DNA of 51,519 nt, taken from contig SAAM01000002.1 in the NCBI GenBank assembly GCA_009929415.1, positions 1-51,519 of the forward strand, in the 5' to 3' direction. Both the position numbers and the translations under genes were made by a program. Within the stretch, counting starts at the first letter, position 1; each line of letters starts with the position of its first letter. The stretch comes from Clostridia bacterium. Its GTDB lineage: Bacteria; Bacillota; Clostridia; Peptostreptococcales; Filifactoraceae. The notes beneath the pieces are model-generated. The model was not told where the DNA came from and searched no databases. It worked only from the letters and a program-made list of their open reading frames with translations. Below, one piece after another: positions 37,267 through 45,036 of this stretch.

Positions 37267-37357
37267 TTTTCCTCCATTTTTTCTGCTCAATTAAACAAAT
37301 ATAAATCTCAAATACTTAATTTGTGCGAAAATATTTAACTATTTGAATAAAAAATAA

Positions 37358-37400
37358 TTAGCTTGCTGGCGCACTTCTCAAGGCGCGAAAAATAAGCTAA
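37358..37400. repeat. Inverted repeat between UPF0489 gene and csp promoter
   Basis: TTAGCTT (37358-37364) and AAGCTAA (37394-37400) enclose a locally GC-rich 29-nt stretch with a nested pairing around GGCGCA/GGCGCG. It lies 5 nt upstream of the csp -35 box. There is no U-tract on either strand. It could bind a regulator of csp or form a leader structure for the divergent gene. Confidence 0.45.
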
Positions 37401-37405
37401 ATCCA

Positions 37406-37434
37406 TTGACATTGTACGCTATACATGTTATCAT
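37406..37434 (+). promoter_or_regulatory. csp promoter
   Basis: A perfect -35 TTGACA (37406-37411) and -10 TATCAT (37429-37434) have a 17-nt spacer. Transcription would start near 37441, giving a leader of about 52 nt with a GGAGG site 8 nt before the ATG. Confidence 0.87.
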
Positions 37435-37492
37435 AAATGCAGTAGATATTCTACTATATTACAATTTTTAATGCATTTTTGGAGGAAAAAAA

Positions 37493-37693
37493 ATGAAACA
37501 AGGTATCGTGAAATGGTTTAACGCAGAAAAAGGATTTGGATTTATTTCAGTTGAGGGAGAAAACGATGTATTCGTACACTTCTCATCAATTCAAACAGAA
37601 GGATTCAAAACTTTAGAAGAAGGACAATCTGTAGAATTTGAAATCGTTCAGGGAGCTAGAGGACCACAGGCTTCTAACGTTACAAGAATCTAA
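37493..37693 (+). CDS. cspA: Cold-shock protein
   Basis: A 66-residue single cold-shock domain that binds single-stranded RNA and DNA. The RNP1 motif KGFGFISV (near 13-20) and RNP2 VFVHFSSI (near 26-33) are intact, and the C-terminus [11 protein letters not shown] is typical. It stands alone on the plus strand with its own promoter and terminator, suggesting high expression. The codons differ from its neighbours (more T/A-ending optimal codons such as GAA, GGA). Confidence 0.97.
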   Translation: MKQGIVKWFNAEKGFGFISVEGENDVFVHFSSIQTEGFKTLEEGQSVEFEIVQGARGPQASNVTRI

Positions 37694-37822
37694 TTGTCAA
37701 ATTATCTGATTCTTTTAATATATACCTAAAGTTTTGAGCTTCGAAAATTTGTTTTAAAATTTACATAGCTGTTTATAATTGCGAATTATAAAATTAACTT
37801 AGTATAGATTAATTAACAGATC

Positions 37823-37850
37823 AAAAAAGAGGGATGCATCCCTCTTTTTT
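37823..37850. terminator. Bidirectional terminator between csp and the floA operon
   Basis: A perfect 28-bp palindrome: AAAAAAGAGGGATG and its complement. Read either way it gives a GC-rich stem followed by TTTTTT. It serves csp from the left and the minus-strand nfeD-floA transcript from the right. The roughly 130 nt between the csp stop and the palindrome is AT-rich, with no gene seen. Confidence 0.9.
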
Positions 37851-37852
37851 GT

Positions 37853-38263
37853 TTACCTGTTAATACTTTTTGGCTTGCCAAGTATTTCTGACATAATAAT
37901 CGCTTTTCTGAGGCTGTCTCTGTCTTTAAAAAATGCAGCCTCTTTTTTCGTATCTTCAAATATATAGTGATTTTTTTTCTCTACGTCCAAAACATCTGTA
38001 GTTTTCTTCTGAATTTGCGATTCGTGATTCAGCTTCTGAAACGCAGCAACTGATGCCGCCTCATCTCTTATATTGACAGTCTCCGCTTGAGCTTCATCAG
38101 CATATTCACCCGGAAAATTGAATATATCCCCCCATTTTCCAGATACTGGATTAAATTTTCTGGAAGACTTTTTCTTTGAAGTATTTCCAAAAGCTGCATT
38201 CTTCTTCTGTTTCGCTATGTTTGAAAAGATGTAAGATATGATTATCAGGATTATCCCTTCCAT
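37853..38263 (-). CDS. Hypothetical membrane-anchored protein, 136 residues
   Basis: I do not recognise a family. A short N-terminal hydrophobic helix (IILIIISYIFSNIA, residues 4-17) is followed by a basic, low-complexity linker (KKKSSRKF) and a helical charged region. The C-terminal LRKAIIMSEILGKPKSI may be a docking tail. It is the third gene of the nfeD-floA transcript, 10 nt after floA, so a role at flotillin membrane domains is plausible but inferred only from position. Confidence 0.7.
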   Translation of the reverse strand: MEGIILIIISYIFSNIAKQKKNAAFGNTSKKKSSRKFNPVSGKWGDIFNFPGEYADEAQAETVNIRDEAASVAAFQKLNHESQIQKKTTDVLDVEKKNHYIFEDTKKEAAFFKDRDSLRKAIIMSEILGKPKSINR

Positions 38264-38273
38264 GCTTCACCTT

Positions 38274-39236
38274 CTACTTTTCTTCAACCGTTGATATGCT
38301 TTCACGCATTTTCGTGTCCGCCATTATATTTTTCATGTTATAGTAGTCCATTACACCCAGCTTGCCGCTTTCAAAAGCATTCGCAATCGCCTGAGGAATT
38401 TTTGATTCTGCCTCAACCAGCTTTGACTGCATCTCCACTACAAGGGCCTTCATTTCCTGTTCCTGAGCTATTGCCATCGCTCTTCTCTCTTCAGCCTTCG
38501 CCTGAGCGATCTTTTTATCAGCTTCTGCCTGATCAGTCTGAAGCTGAGCCCCTATATTTCTTCCGATATCTATGTCCGCAATGTCTATAGAGAGGATTTC
38601 AAATGCGGTACCTGAATCTAGTCCTTTAGACAGCACGACCTTCGATATCATATCCGGATTTTCAAGCACATCTTTATGCTTAACCGCACTACCAACAGTG
38701 GTAACTACGCCTTCTCCAACTCTGGCAAGTATAGTTTCCTCTCCAGCTCCACCGACCAGTCTTTCTATATTTGCCCTCACGGTTACTTTTGCCTTTACTT
38801 TTACTTCTATTCCATCTTTTGCCACTGCCGAAATTATAGGAGTTTCAATTACCTTTGGATTAACCGAAACTTTTACAGCTTCAAGTACGTCTCTTCCTGC
38901 AAGATCTATCGCCGCAGCCTGTTCAAATTCAAGCATTATATTCGCTCTCTGAGCAGCTATCAACGCATTTACAACCATGTTGACATCTCCACCTGCCAGA
39001 AAGTGAGCCTCCAGCTTGTCTATTGTTAGATTAAGCCCTGCTTTTGTTGCCTTTATCATAGGATTTACTATGTTAGTAGGCCTTACTCTCCTTATGTTCA
39101 TACCCACGAGTGTCAGTATCGATATCTTTACCCCTGAAAACATAGCCGTGATCCACAGACCAACGGGTATAAATCTCAGAAGCGAAACCAGCAGCAGCAG
39201 TATGATTAAAATACTTATTACAATTCCTAAATCCAT
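38274..39236 (-). CDS. floA: Flotillin-like protein FloA
   Basis: A 320-residue scaffold of bacterial membrane microdomains. The N-terminus has two hydrophobic stretches ([27 protein letters not shown]), then an SPFH domain ([27 protein letters not shown]). A helical EA-rich oligomerisation region follows ([23 protein letters not shown] near 230-255). It overlaps nfeD by 1 nt (TAATG), the conserved nfeD-floA pairing. Confidence 0.95.
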   Translation of the reverse strand: MDLGIVISILIILLLLVSLLRFIPVGLWITAMFSGVKISILTLVGMNIRRVRPTNIVNPMIKATKAGLNLTIDKLEAHFLAGGDVNMVVNALIAAQRANIMLEFEQAAAIDLAGRDVLEAVKVSVNPKVIETPIISAVAKDGIEVKVKAKVTVRANIERLVGGAGEETILARVGEGVVTTVGSAVKHKDVLENPDMISKVVLSKGLDSGTAFEILSIDIADIDIGRNIGAQLQTDQAEADKKIAQAKAEERRAMAIAQEQEMKALVVEMQSKLVEAESKIPQAIANAFESGKLGVMDYYNMKNIMADTKMRESISTVEEK

Positions 39237-39706
39237 TACTTTTCTCCTTCCATTTCTCTGACGAGAACTTTCGTACCGTCTACATAAGTGACTTTTACCA
39301 TTTTTCCTTTTTCAATAAGCTTGTCTTCTGAAACCACATCCAGTATCCTTCCTTCAATCTTAGCCTTTCCAGTAGGCCGCAGGGTACTTTCCGCTATTCC
39401 TACTTTGCCAGTATAGCTCTGAAGGTCTTTACTGCTTATATAACCTTCATCTTTGTTCAGCGAAGATGACAAGATAAGAGTGTTTCTCATCCTTTCCTTT
39501 GGAATGATCTTTATAAGGATATATATTATTATCCCTATTATTGTAAAGCTTACCAATATTGCAAGCAAAAGGCCAATAAAGGTATCAGTCATAAGAGTTA
39601 GTGCCCATATGACCATTATGGCTCCTACTGTACCCAAGACGCCTCCTGGTACGAATAACTCCGCAAAGATAAGCGCTATTCCGATACCTAAAAATAAACT
39701 ATTCAT
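39236..39706 (-). CDS. nfeD: NfeD family membrane protein
   Basis: A 156-residue short-form NfeD. It has about three membrane helices ([52 protein letters not shown]) and a C-terminal OB-like domain ([28 protein letters not shown]...[19 protein letters not shown]). It lacks the serine-protease part of long NfeD proteins. The usual partner of FloA. Confidence 0.93.
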   Translation of the reverse strand: MNSLFLGIGIALIFAELFVPGGVLGTVGAIMVIWALTLMTDTFIGLLLAILVSFTIIGIIIYILIKIIPKERMRNTLILSSSLNKDEGYISSKDLQSYTGKVGIAESTLRPTGKAKIEGRILDVVSEDKLIEKGKMVKVTYVDGTKVLVREMEGEK

Positions 39707-39729
39707 TTATATTTACCTCCTGTCTTCTA

Positions 39730-39735
39730 ATTATA
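39730..39735 (-). promoter_or_regulatory. Candidate -10 box of the nfeD-floA operon
   Basis: TATAAT on the minus strand lies 24 nt before the nfeD start. No good -35 lies 16-18 nt upstream. An activator or alternative sigma factor is possible in view of the direct repeats upstream. Confidence 0.5.
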
Positions 39736-39756
39736 CCCTATTCTATAATTAAATAG

Positions 39757-39788
39757 TTACAATTATATAAAGAAAATATTACAATTAT
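39757..39788. repeat. Direct repeat TTACAATTAT, 22-bp period, upstream of nfeD
   Basis: Identical 10-mers are at 39757-39766 and 39779-39788. The 22-bp period is about two DNA turns, placing both on one face upstream of the -10 box. It may be an activator or repressor site. The region is AT-rich, so chance is not excluded. Confidence 0.45.
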
Positions 39789-39807
39789 GTAAATATGAGA
39801 TACTTAT

Positions 39808-39846
39808 AAAAAAATCAGCAGATGTTAATAAATCCGCTGATTTTTC
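39808..39846 (-). terminator. Intrinsic terminator after the DEAD-box helicase gene
   Basis: Stem arms around AAAAATCAGCGGA (read on minus) and its partner TCTGCTGATTTTTTT flank a 10-nt loop, ending in a U-tract at 39808-39814. T-runs on both sides make it usable from either direction. Confidence 0.85.
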
Positions 39847-39871
39847 AAAATTGAATATCTTTTAATTTTTA

Positions 39872-41479
39872 TTATTTACTTAGCTGAGCTGTAACTTTCT
39901 TACCTTTGATCTTAACGTTCTTCATGTTTTTCAATACCGTCTTCTCATATTTTGAAGGTATTTCAAAGAAACTGTAATTGTCAAACAGGTCAATTGATCC
40001 TATGTGCTTGCCCTGAATCTCACATTCTCCAGCTACCGCTCCTACGATGTCTGCAACTCTGACTTTGCTGTTTTTTCCAACATTGATATGGAATCTTACC
40101 ATGCCTTTTTCTACTTTGCCTGACTTTGATTTTCTCTGCGCTCTTTCAGGCTGTCTCTTGTCATATTCTCCAAAGTTTATGCTTTCCTTATCCTGCAGCT
40201 GAAGATTTTCTTTTAGTACAAGCGCAAGGAAAGTCTCAACATCCATGCCGGATTCCTTTATTTTATCGACTACTTCGTAATATGCATCTATATCTTCAGG
40301 AATATTTCGGTTCTTTATATCTTCAATATAATTATTGAGAACCTTCTCTTTGATTTCAGCATATCTTGGTATTATTGTTTCTTCTATCTCGCATTTTGCG
40401 TACTTCTGGATATTTTTGAGTTTTTGAATATCCCTTCCGTATACAAATGAATATGATTTTCCTTCTTTTCCTGCTCTTCCGGTTCTTCCTATTCTATGAA
40501 CATACTGCTCATCTTCCTGAGGAAGGTCATAGTTGAATACAACGTCGACATTTTTAATATCAAGTCCTCTCGCTGCGACATCTGTAGCAATAAGGATATC
40601 AATATTCCCACGTTTAAAGCGGTCCATTACATAATCCCTCTTCTGCTGCTTCATGTCTCCATGGAGTCCCTCTACTGAGTATCCTCTTGACTGCATGTCA
40701 TATGTCAGCTCATCTACCATCTTCTTAGTATTGCAGAACACTATAGATTTTCTAGCGTCTTCAAGCTGTATGATTCTCGAAAGAACCTCTGCCTTATCAG
40801 TATTTCTTACTTTTATATATTTCTGAACTATCCTGTCTACAGTAACCTGCTTGCTTGCTACCTTTATAATTTCAGGGTTTCTGAGATATTTTCTGGCAAG
40901 ATTTGCTATTGCCGCAGGCATAGTTGCTGAGAACAGCATGGTCTGTCTGTCTTCATCAGTTTGCTTCAGTATTTCTTCGATATCCTCTATGAATCCCATA
41001 TCAAGCATTTCATCCGCTTCATCCAGCACTGCAAACTTTACTTCGCTAAGCTTGAGAGTTTTTCTTCTTATATGATCAAGTACTCTTCCCGGAGTTCCGA
41101 CAACTATCTGTACTCCCTGCTTTATGCTCTTGATCTGTCTTTCTATGCTTTCTCCACCGTAAACTGCGGTTACCTTTACTTTAGTGAACTTGCATATTTT
41201 GTTGATTTCATTTGACACCTGTACTGCCAGTTCTCTTGTAGGACATAGTATTATAGCCTGTGGCTTGAATACTGATTTATCAATCCTTTCAACGATAGGT
41301 ATCGAAAAAGCCATAGTTTTTCCAGTACCAGTCTGTGACTGACCTATGAAATCGCCTCCATCCAGACCCAGCGGTATAGCCTGAGCCTGTATAGTTGTAG
41401 GTGTCTCATATCCACTTTCCTTAATTGACTTTAACATTTCCGGTGACAAGTTTAAATCTTCAAATTTCAAATTATTCAT
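39872..41479 (-). CDS. DEAD-box RNA helicase with DbpA-type RNA-binding domain
   Basis: A 535-residue ATP-dependent RNA helicase. Motifs: Q motif FEDLNLSPEMLKSI, Walker A SQTGTGKT near residue 48, PTRELA, TPGRVLDH, DEAD near 155, SAT, and HRIGRTGRAGKEG near 330. The C-terminal 75 residues (VRFHINVGKNSKVRVADIVGAVAG...) match the DbpA RNA-binding domain, which in the family targets 23S rRNA. Likely a ribosome-assembly or cold helicase (CshA/DeaD/DbpA group). Confidence 0.94.
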   Translation of the reverse strand: MNNLKFEDLNLSPEMLKSIKESGYETPTTIQAQAIPLGLDGGDFIGQSQTGTGKTMAFSIPIVERIDKSVFKPQAIILCPTRELAVQVSNEINKICKFTKVKVTAVYGGESIERQIKSIKQGVQIVVGTPGRVLDHIRRKTLKLSEVKFAVLDEADEMLDMGFIEDIEEILKQTDEDRQTMLFSATMPAAIANLARKYLRNPEIIKVASKQVTVDRIVQKYIKVRNTDKAEVLSRIIQLEDARKSIVFCNTKKMVDELTYDMQSRGYSVEGLHGDMKQQKRDYVMDRFKRGNIDILIATDVAARGLDIKNVDVVFNYDLPQEDEQYVHRIGRTGRAGKEGKSYSFVYGRDIQKLKNIQKYAKCEIEETIIPRYAEIKEKVLNNYIEDIKNRNIPEDIDAYYEVVDKIKESGMDVETFLALVLKENLQLQDKESINFGEYDKRQPERAQRKSKSGKVEKGMVRFHINVGKNSKVRVADIVGAVAGECEIQGKHIGSIDLFDNYSFFEIPSKYEKTVLKNMKNVKIKGKKVTAQLSK

Positions 41480-41500
41480 TTATTATTCCTTTCAACTTTC

Positions 41501-41515
41501 GGATATACTATATCC
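41501..41515. repeat. 15-bp palindrome over the ung stop codon
   Basis: GGATATACTATATCC is self-complementary around one base and includes the TAG stop of ung. No U-tract follows, so it is not a terminator by sequence. Confidence 0.4.
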
Positions 41516-42206
41516 ATTTAATTTCACTTTTTCCGTTTTCAATAAGATAATCATTTATCATTCTAAAGTGATTATTTCCAAAATATCCCCTGTAGCATGA
41601 GAAAGGACTCGGATGGCTTGACTTGAGTACGCAGTGTCTGTTCTGGTCTACAATAGCAGCTTTGTCTATTGCATAATTTCCCCAAAGCACAAATACCAGA
41701 GGTTCTTCTCTCATATTGAGAATACTGATTATCTTATCTGTAAATTTCTCCCAACCCATATTTCTATGTGAGCCAGGCTTTGATTTTTCAACTGTCAGTA
41801 TGCTGTTCAAAAGTAACACGCCTTGTTCAACCCAGTCAGAGAGATCGCCCAAAGTCCTCGATTCTCCATACTCGTTTTCAAGTTCCTTAAAAATGTTGAC
41901 CAGTGACGGAGGATTTTTGACCTCTGATGAGACGCTGAAGCACATGCCATTGGCCTGCCCTTCTCCATGATATGGATCCTGCCCAAGTATAATGACTTTG
42001 GCATCGTCAATGTCTATTCTCCGAAAAATCTCAAACACTTTTTCTTTCGGAGGATATACTGTGTTTTTCATGTACTGCCCATCAAGATATGTCAACATAT
42101 CTAAAAAGTAGCTTTCTTTAAGCTCATCAAAAATATGTTCTTTCCATCCCGGCTTTACGCTTTCAAGAGCAAATGACCTTGCAATATATTCTATACGCTT
42201 GTTCAT
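41508..42206 (-). CDS. ung: Uracil-DNA glycosylase
   Basis: A 232-residue family 1 UDG that removes uracil from DNA. The catalytic water-activating Asp is D77 in GQDPYHG, and the minor-groove loop is HPSPFSCYRGYFG near 195-210. GVLLLNSILTVE matches the uracil pocket region. The start follows the previous stop as TGAATG. It shares a transcript with argS. Confidence 0.96.
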   Translation of the reverse strand: MNKRIEYIARSFALESVKPGWKEHIFDELKESYFLDMLTYLDGQYMKNTVYPPKEKVFEIFRRIDIDDAKVIILGQDPYHGEGQANGMCFSVSSEVKNPPSLVNIFKELENEYGESRTLGDLSDWVEQGVLLLNSILTVEKSKPGSHRNMGWEKFTDKIISILNMREEPLVFVLWGNYAIDKAAIVDQNRHCVLKSSHPSPFSCYRGYFGNNHFRMINDYLIENGKSEIKWI

Positions 42207-42995
42207 TCAGGATACCTCTCTGTCCGTATTTCTATAACAGAGCTCAAGTTCTCCCATCTTTGCACTCAAGGCGATTGTCGTTATTCCTTCAACATTCTTC
42301 TTACTCTTGATTACGTACTCCCCTATAAGCGGAGACGTATATACATTGTCCAACTCTGAACTGAACAGTTTGCTCATATTGATTTTATCAATATATGGCT
42401 TCTTTTTAATCTGGAAAAGGCATATTTTTTGAAAGTAAAGTGACATTTTAAATAAATAGTCATCTTCATGAATAATATCTTCATCGAATCTTTGAAGCAG
42501 TCCCAGGTTCATTTCTATCTGTTTTTCTTCAATAAAATCAATAATAGCATCCTCAATGGAAATTTTATTTAATATTATATCAATCTTAGCTTTTTGAAAT
42601 TCCACTTCCTCTTCCCTGGTGCCCCCTGTCATATTTATCTTTGAAAATACAATATCCGGATCTTCAATTGAAAAAATACGGTATACAAGGAGATTAATTC
42701 CAATTCTGTTTTTAAGAGTCAGTTTCTTTCTTATTAGCTCATACAAATCATATGTGTTCTTTACAGCCTTTTCATAGACTGGGTTCGATAATATCAGTGG
42801 CATTAGCGCCGACATTATGCTGCCTTTCCCTTTATTCAAAAAGTATCTGTAGAGCTCCAGCTCGTCAGAGAGCCTTCTTGCATCTACTTTTACTTCAAGA
42901 TCTTGTTCAACTGGAAATAATGATCTTGTGATCATATACACTATATCCTTATTTCCAAATTCTGCGATATTCTGGTAAATCCGTTTTCTATCCAT
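42207..42995 (-). CDS. Hypothetical protein, 262 residues, between argS and ung
   Basis: I do not recognise a family. It seems soluble, helical and rich in charged residues, without a signal peptide or membrane helix. Distinct segments include VKVDARRLSDELELYRYFLNKG (near 30-52) and LGLLQRFDEDIIHEDDYLFKMSLYFQKI (near 165-195). I start it at ATG 42995, three nt after the argS stop. The longer in-frame reading (43034) runs inside argS. No clear Shine-Dalgarno is visible, so it may depend on ribosomes finishing argS. Confidence 0.72.
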   Translation of the reverse strand: MDRKRIYQNIAEFGNKDIVYMITRSLFPVEQDLEVKVDARRLSDELELYRYFLNKGKGSIMSALMPLILSNPVYEKAVKNTYDLYELIRKKLTLKNRIGINLLVYRIFSIEDPDIVFSKINMTGGTREEEVEFQKAKIDIILNKISIEDAIIDFIEEKQIEMNLGLLQRFDEDIIHEDDYLFKMSLYFQKICLFQIKKKPYIDKINMSKLFSSELDNVYTSPLIGEYVIKSKKNVEGITTIALSAKMGELELCYRNTDREVS

Positions 42996-42997
42996 AT

Positions 42998-44698
42998 CTA
43001 CATTTTTTCTGGAGCTTCCATTCCAAGAATCCACATTGCATTCTTGAGCGCATTTTTTGTTGCTGAAACCACAGCTACATAAGCCCTTTTATAATCCTCT
43101 TCGCTGTTCAGTATATGATTGTCATGATAGAATTTGTTGAACGCCTGAGAAAGATCAAGAGCGAATCTTGCTACATGATGAGGTTCATTCTTTCCCTGAG
43201 CTCTTAGAAGAACACTTTCAAAAGAATCAAGCACTCTTACTATCTCAACTACATCTTCATTACTTGAGAGCAGACTGTAGTCAATATCGCCAGTAACTTC
43301 AAAACCTGATTTTTTCAGTATCGAGCAGCATCTCGCATGTGTATACTGAACATACGGACCTGTTTCGCCCTCAAAGCTGAGAGTTCTTTCCCAAGAGAAC
43401 TGATAGTCCTTTATCCTGCTGTTTGAAAGTTCCTGGAAAACAATAGCCCCAACACCTACCTGCTTCGCGACATTATCAATGTTCTCGAGATCCGGGTTTT
43501 TCTGCTTTATGATTTCCTTAGTCTTTTCAATTGCCCTGTTGAGGACATCTTCAAGGAAAACTACCCTTCCTTTTCTCGTAGAAAGCGTTCCTTCTTCCAG
43601 TGATACTGTTCCGAATTGAACGTGTATGCAGTCTTTCGCCCATTCATTGCCCATTAGCTCAACGATTTTTTTCCATTGTCTGAAGTGAAGCTCCTGAGGA
43701 GTTCCAACCACATATATGTTTTTGTAGAAATCGTATGTTTCTTTTCTATATAGCGCTGCCGCTATATCTCTTGTTATATATAGTGTAGATCCATCCTTTT
43801 TCATTATGAGCGCTGGCGGCATTCCATGCTCCTCGAGGTCCACTATCTTCGCTCCCTGCGAATCCTGAAGTATCCCTTTTTCCTCAAGCTGCTTTATTAC
43901 CGAAGGCATCTTGTCAGAATAGAAGCTTTCTCCCGCAAAAGAATCATATTCTATACCGAGCATTTCATAAACCTTATTGAACTCCTTTAGTGATACGTCT
44001 CTTATCCACTGCCAAAGCTCAGTTGCTTCCGGATCCTTATCTTCCAGTTTTTTGAACCACTCTCTTGCCTGATCTTCCATTTCTGGATTTTCTTCAGCTT
44101 TGTCATGAAACTCTATATAAAGCTTCAAAAGCTCATTTATTGGATCCTTTTCAATGACGCTTCTGTCTCCCCAAGCCTTATAAGCTACTATGAGCTTTCC
44201 AAACTGCGTTCCATAATCTCCAAGATGATTTATGGCAACCGTATTGAATCCCATAAATTTATACAGCCTGTGAAGAGAATGACCTATAACCGTAGTTCTT
44301 ATATGTCCTATATGAAACGGCTTTGCTATATTTGGAGATGAATACTCGATTATCGTGGTTCTGTTCTGACCGAATCCCGTCTTTCCGAATTCTTCGCCTT
44401 CTGCTATGCAGCTTCCGATTACATCGCTTACCCATACATTTTTGTTCAGAAAAAAGTTAACATATCCGCCAAGATTTTTTATTTCACCCACGAACTCCGG
44501 TTTTTCGATTTTCTCAGCAAGCTCCAAAGCTATCTGATTAGGGGATTTTCTGAATTCTTTGGCCAGTCTGAAACACGGAAATGCATAGTCTCCCATTTCC
44601 ACATTTGGCGGAATCTCTATTAATGATAATATATCTTCCATGGCAAGATTTTCTAAATAATTATTTAAAATAATTGCAATTTCATTCTTAAAATCCAT
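42998..44698 (-). CDS. argS: Arginyl-tRNA synthetase
   Basis: A 566-residue class I synthetase. HIGH motif HIGHIRTTVIG near residues 130-140. The KMSKS equivalent is LSTRKG near 390. An N-terminal Add-1 domain (LENLAMEDILSLIEIPPNVEMGDYAFPCFRLAKEF) and a C-terminal DALR anticodon domain (RALDLSQAFNKFYHDNHIL) are present. Preceded by its own T-box leader, with a GGAGG site 4 nt before the ATG. Confidence 0.97.
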   Translation of the reverse strand: MDFKNEIAIILNNYLENLAMEDILSLIEIPPNVEMGDYAFPCFRLAKEFRKSPNQIALELAEKIEKPEFVGEIKNLGGYVNFFLNKNVWVSDVIGSCIAEGEEFGKTGFGQNRTTIIEYSSPNIAKPFHIGHIRTTVIGHSLHRLYKFMGFNTVAINHLGDYGTQFGKLIVAYKAWGDRSVIEKDPINELLKLYIEFHDKAEENPEMEDQAREWFKKLEDKDPEATELWQWIRDVSLKEFNKVYEMLGIEYDSFAGESFYSDKMPSVIKQLEEKGILQDSQGAKIVDLEEHGMPPALIMKKDGSTLYITRDIAAALYRKETYDFYKNIYVVGTPQELHFRQWKKIVELMGNEWAKDCIHVQFGTVSLEEGTLSTRKGRVVFLEDVLNRAIEKTKEIIKQKNPDLENIDNVAKQVGVGAIVFQELSNSRIKDYQFSWERTLSFEGETGPYVQYTHARCCSILKKSGFEVTGDIDYSLLSSNEDVVEIVRVLDSFESVLLRAQGKNEPHHVARFALDLSQAFNKFYHDNHILNSEEDYKRAYVAVVSATKNALKNAMWILGMEAPEKM

Positions 44699-44731
44699 TT
44701 TTACCTCCTCAAGTTATCACATTTTATAAAT

Positions 44732-44766
44732 AAAAAAACTCGTCTCTTTATATATAAAGAGACGAG
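44732..44766 (-). terminator. T-box terminator of argS
   Basis: A perfect 28-bp palindrome at 44739-44766 (CTCGTCTCTTTATA and its complement) is followed on the minus strand by TTTTTTT at 44732-44738. Confidence 0.92.
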
Positions 44767-44972
44767 ACTTTCCCGTGTTACCACTCTTCTTGGTATTTAA
44801 TACCCACTCTATATTCTATAACGTGAATGACTCGTACTTTTTATTTATTAAAGCATCCTCAGAGTTTCTATTCAAAATTCTATCCTACCAAGCTTCCACC
44901 ATCCTTGGTTCTCTATAAGGAAATCTTAATATTTACTTATCTCTTCACAGGAAAATATTTAACTATACATAC
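44737..44972 (-). promoter_or_regulatory. T-box riboswitch leader of argS
   Basis: A leader of about 235 nt with the T-box element AGAGTGGTAACACGGG at 44772-44787. An upstream stem I region carries paired segments such as ACCAAGGATGG...GCTTGGT. In GAATAGAAACTC the triplet AGA (44867-44869) fits the specifier position for arginine. It should let argS be made when tRNA-Arg is uncharged. The rest of the 338-nt gap between copA and argS is promoter and AT-rich spacer. Confidence 0.9.
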
Positions 44973-44978
44973 TGATTT

Positions 44979-45007
44979 AGTATATCATATTTCCAATCGA
45001 TAATCAA
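44979..45007 (-). promoter_or_regulatory. argS promoter
   Basis: -35 TTGATT (45002-45007) and -10 TATACT (44979-44984) have a 17-nt spacer. The start of transcription is near 44972. No terminator is evident between the copA stop and this promoter. Confidence 0.8.
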
Positions 45008-45036
45008 TAGGTTATTGTAAATCGCTATCATGTTTT

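Noticed and set aside
37327-37342. A 16-mer (GAAAATATTTAACTAT) repeated at 44951-44966
   Set aside because: In AT-rich DNA of this length, a pair of matching A/T-rich 16-mers is expected by chance about once or twice. The two contexts differ.
36297-37492. Possible ribosomal peptide precursor near the UPF0489 gene
   Set aside because: I looked for short frames with a ribosome site on either strand. Only csp, a normal cold-shock protein, is present.
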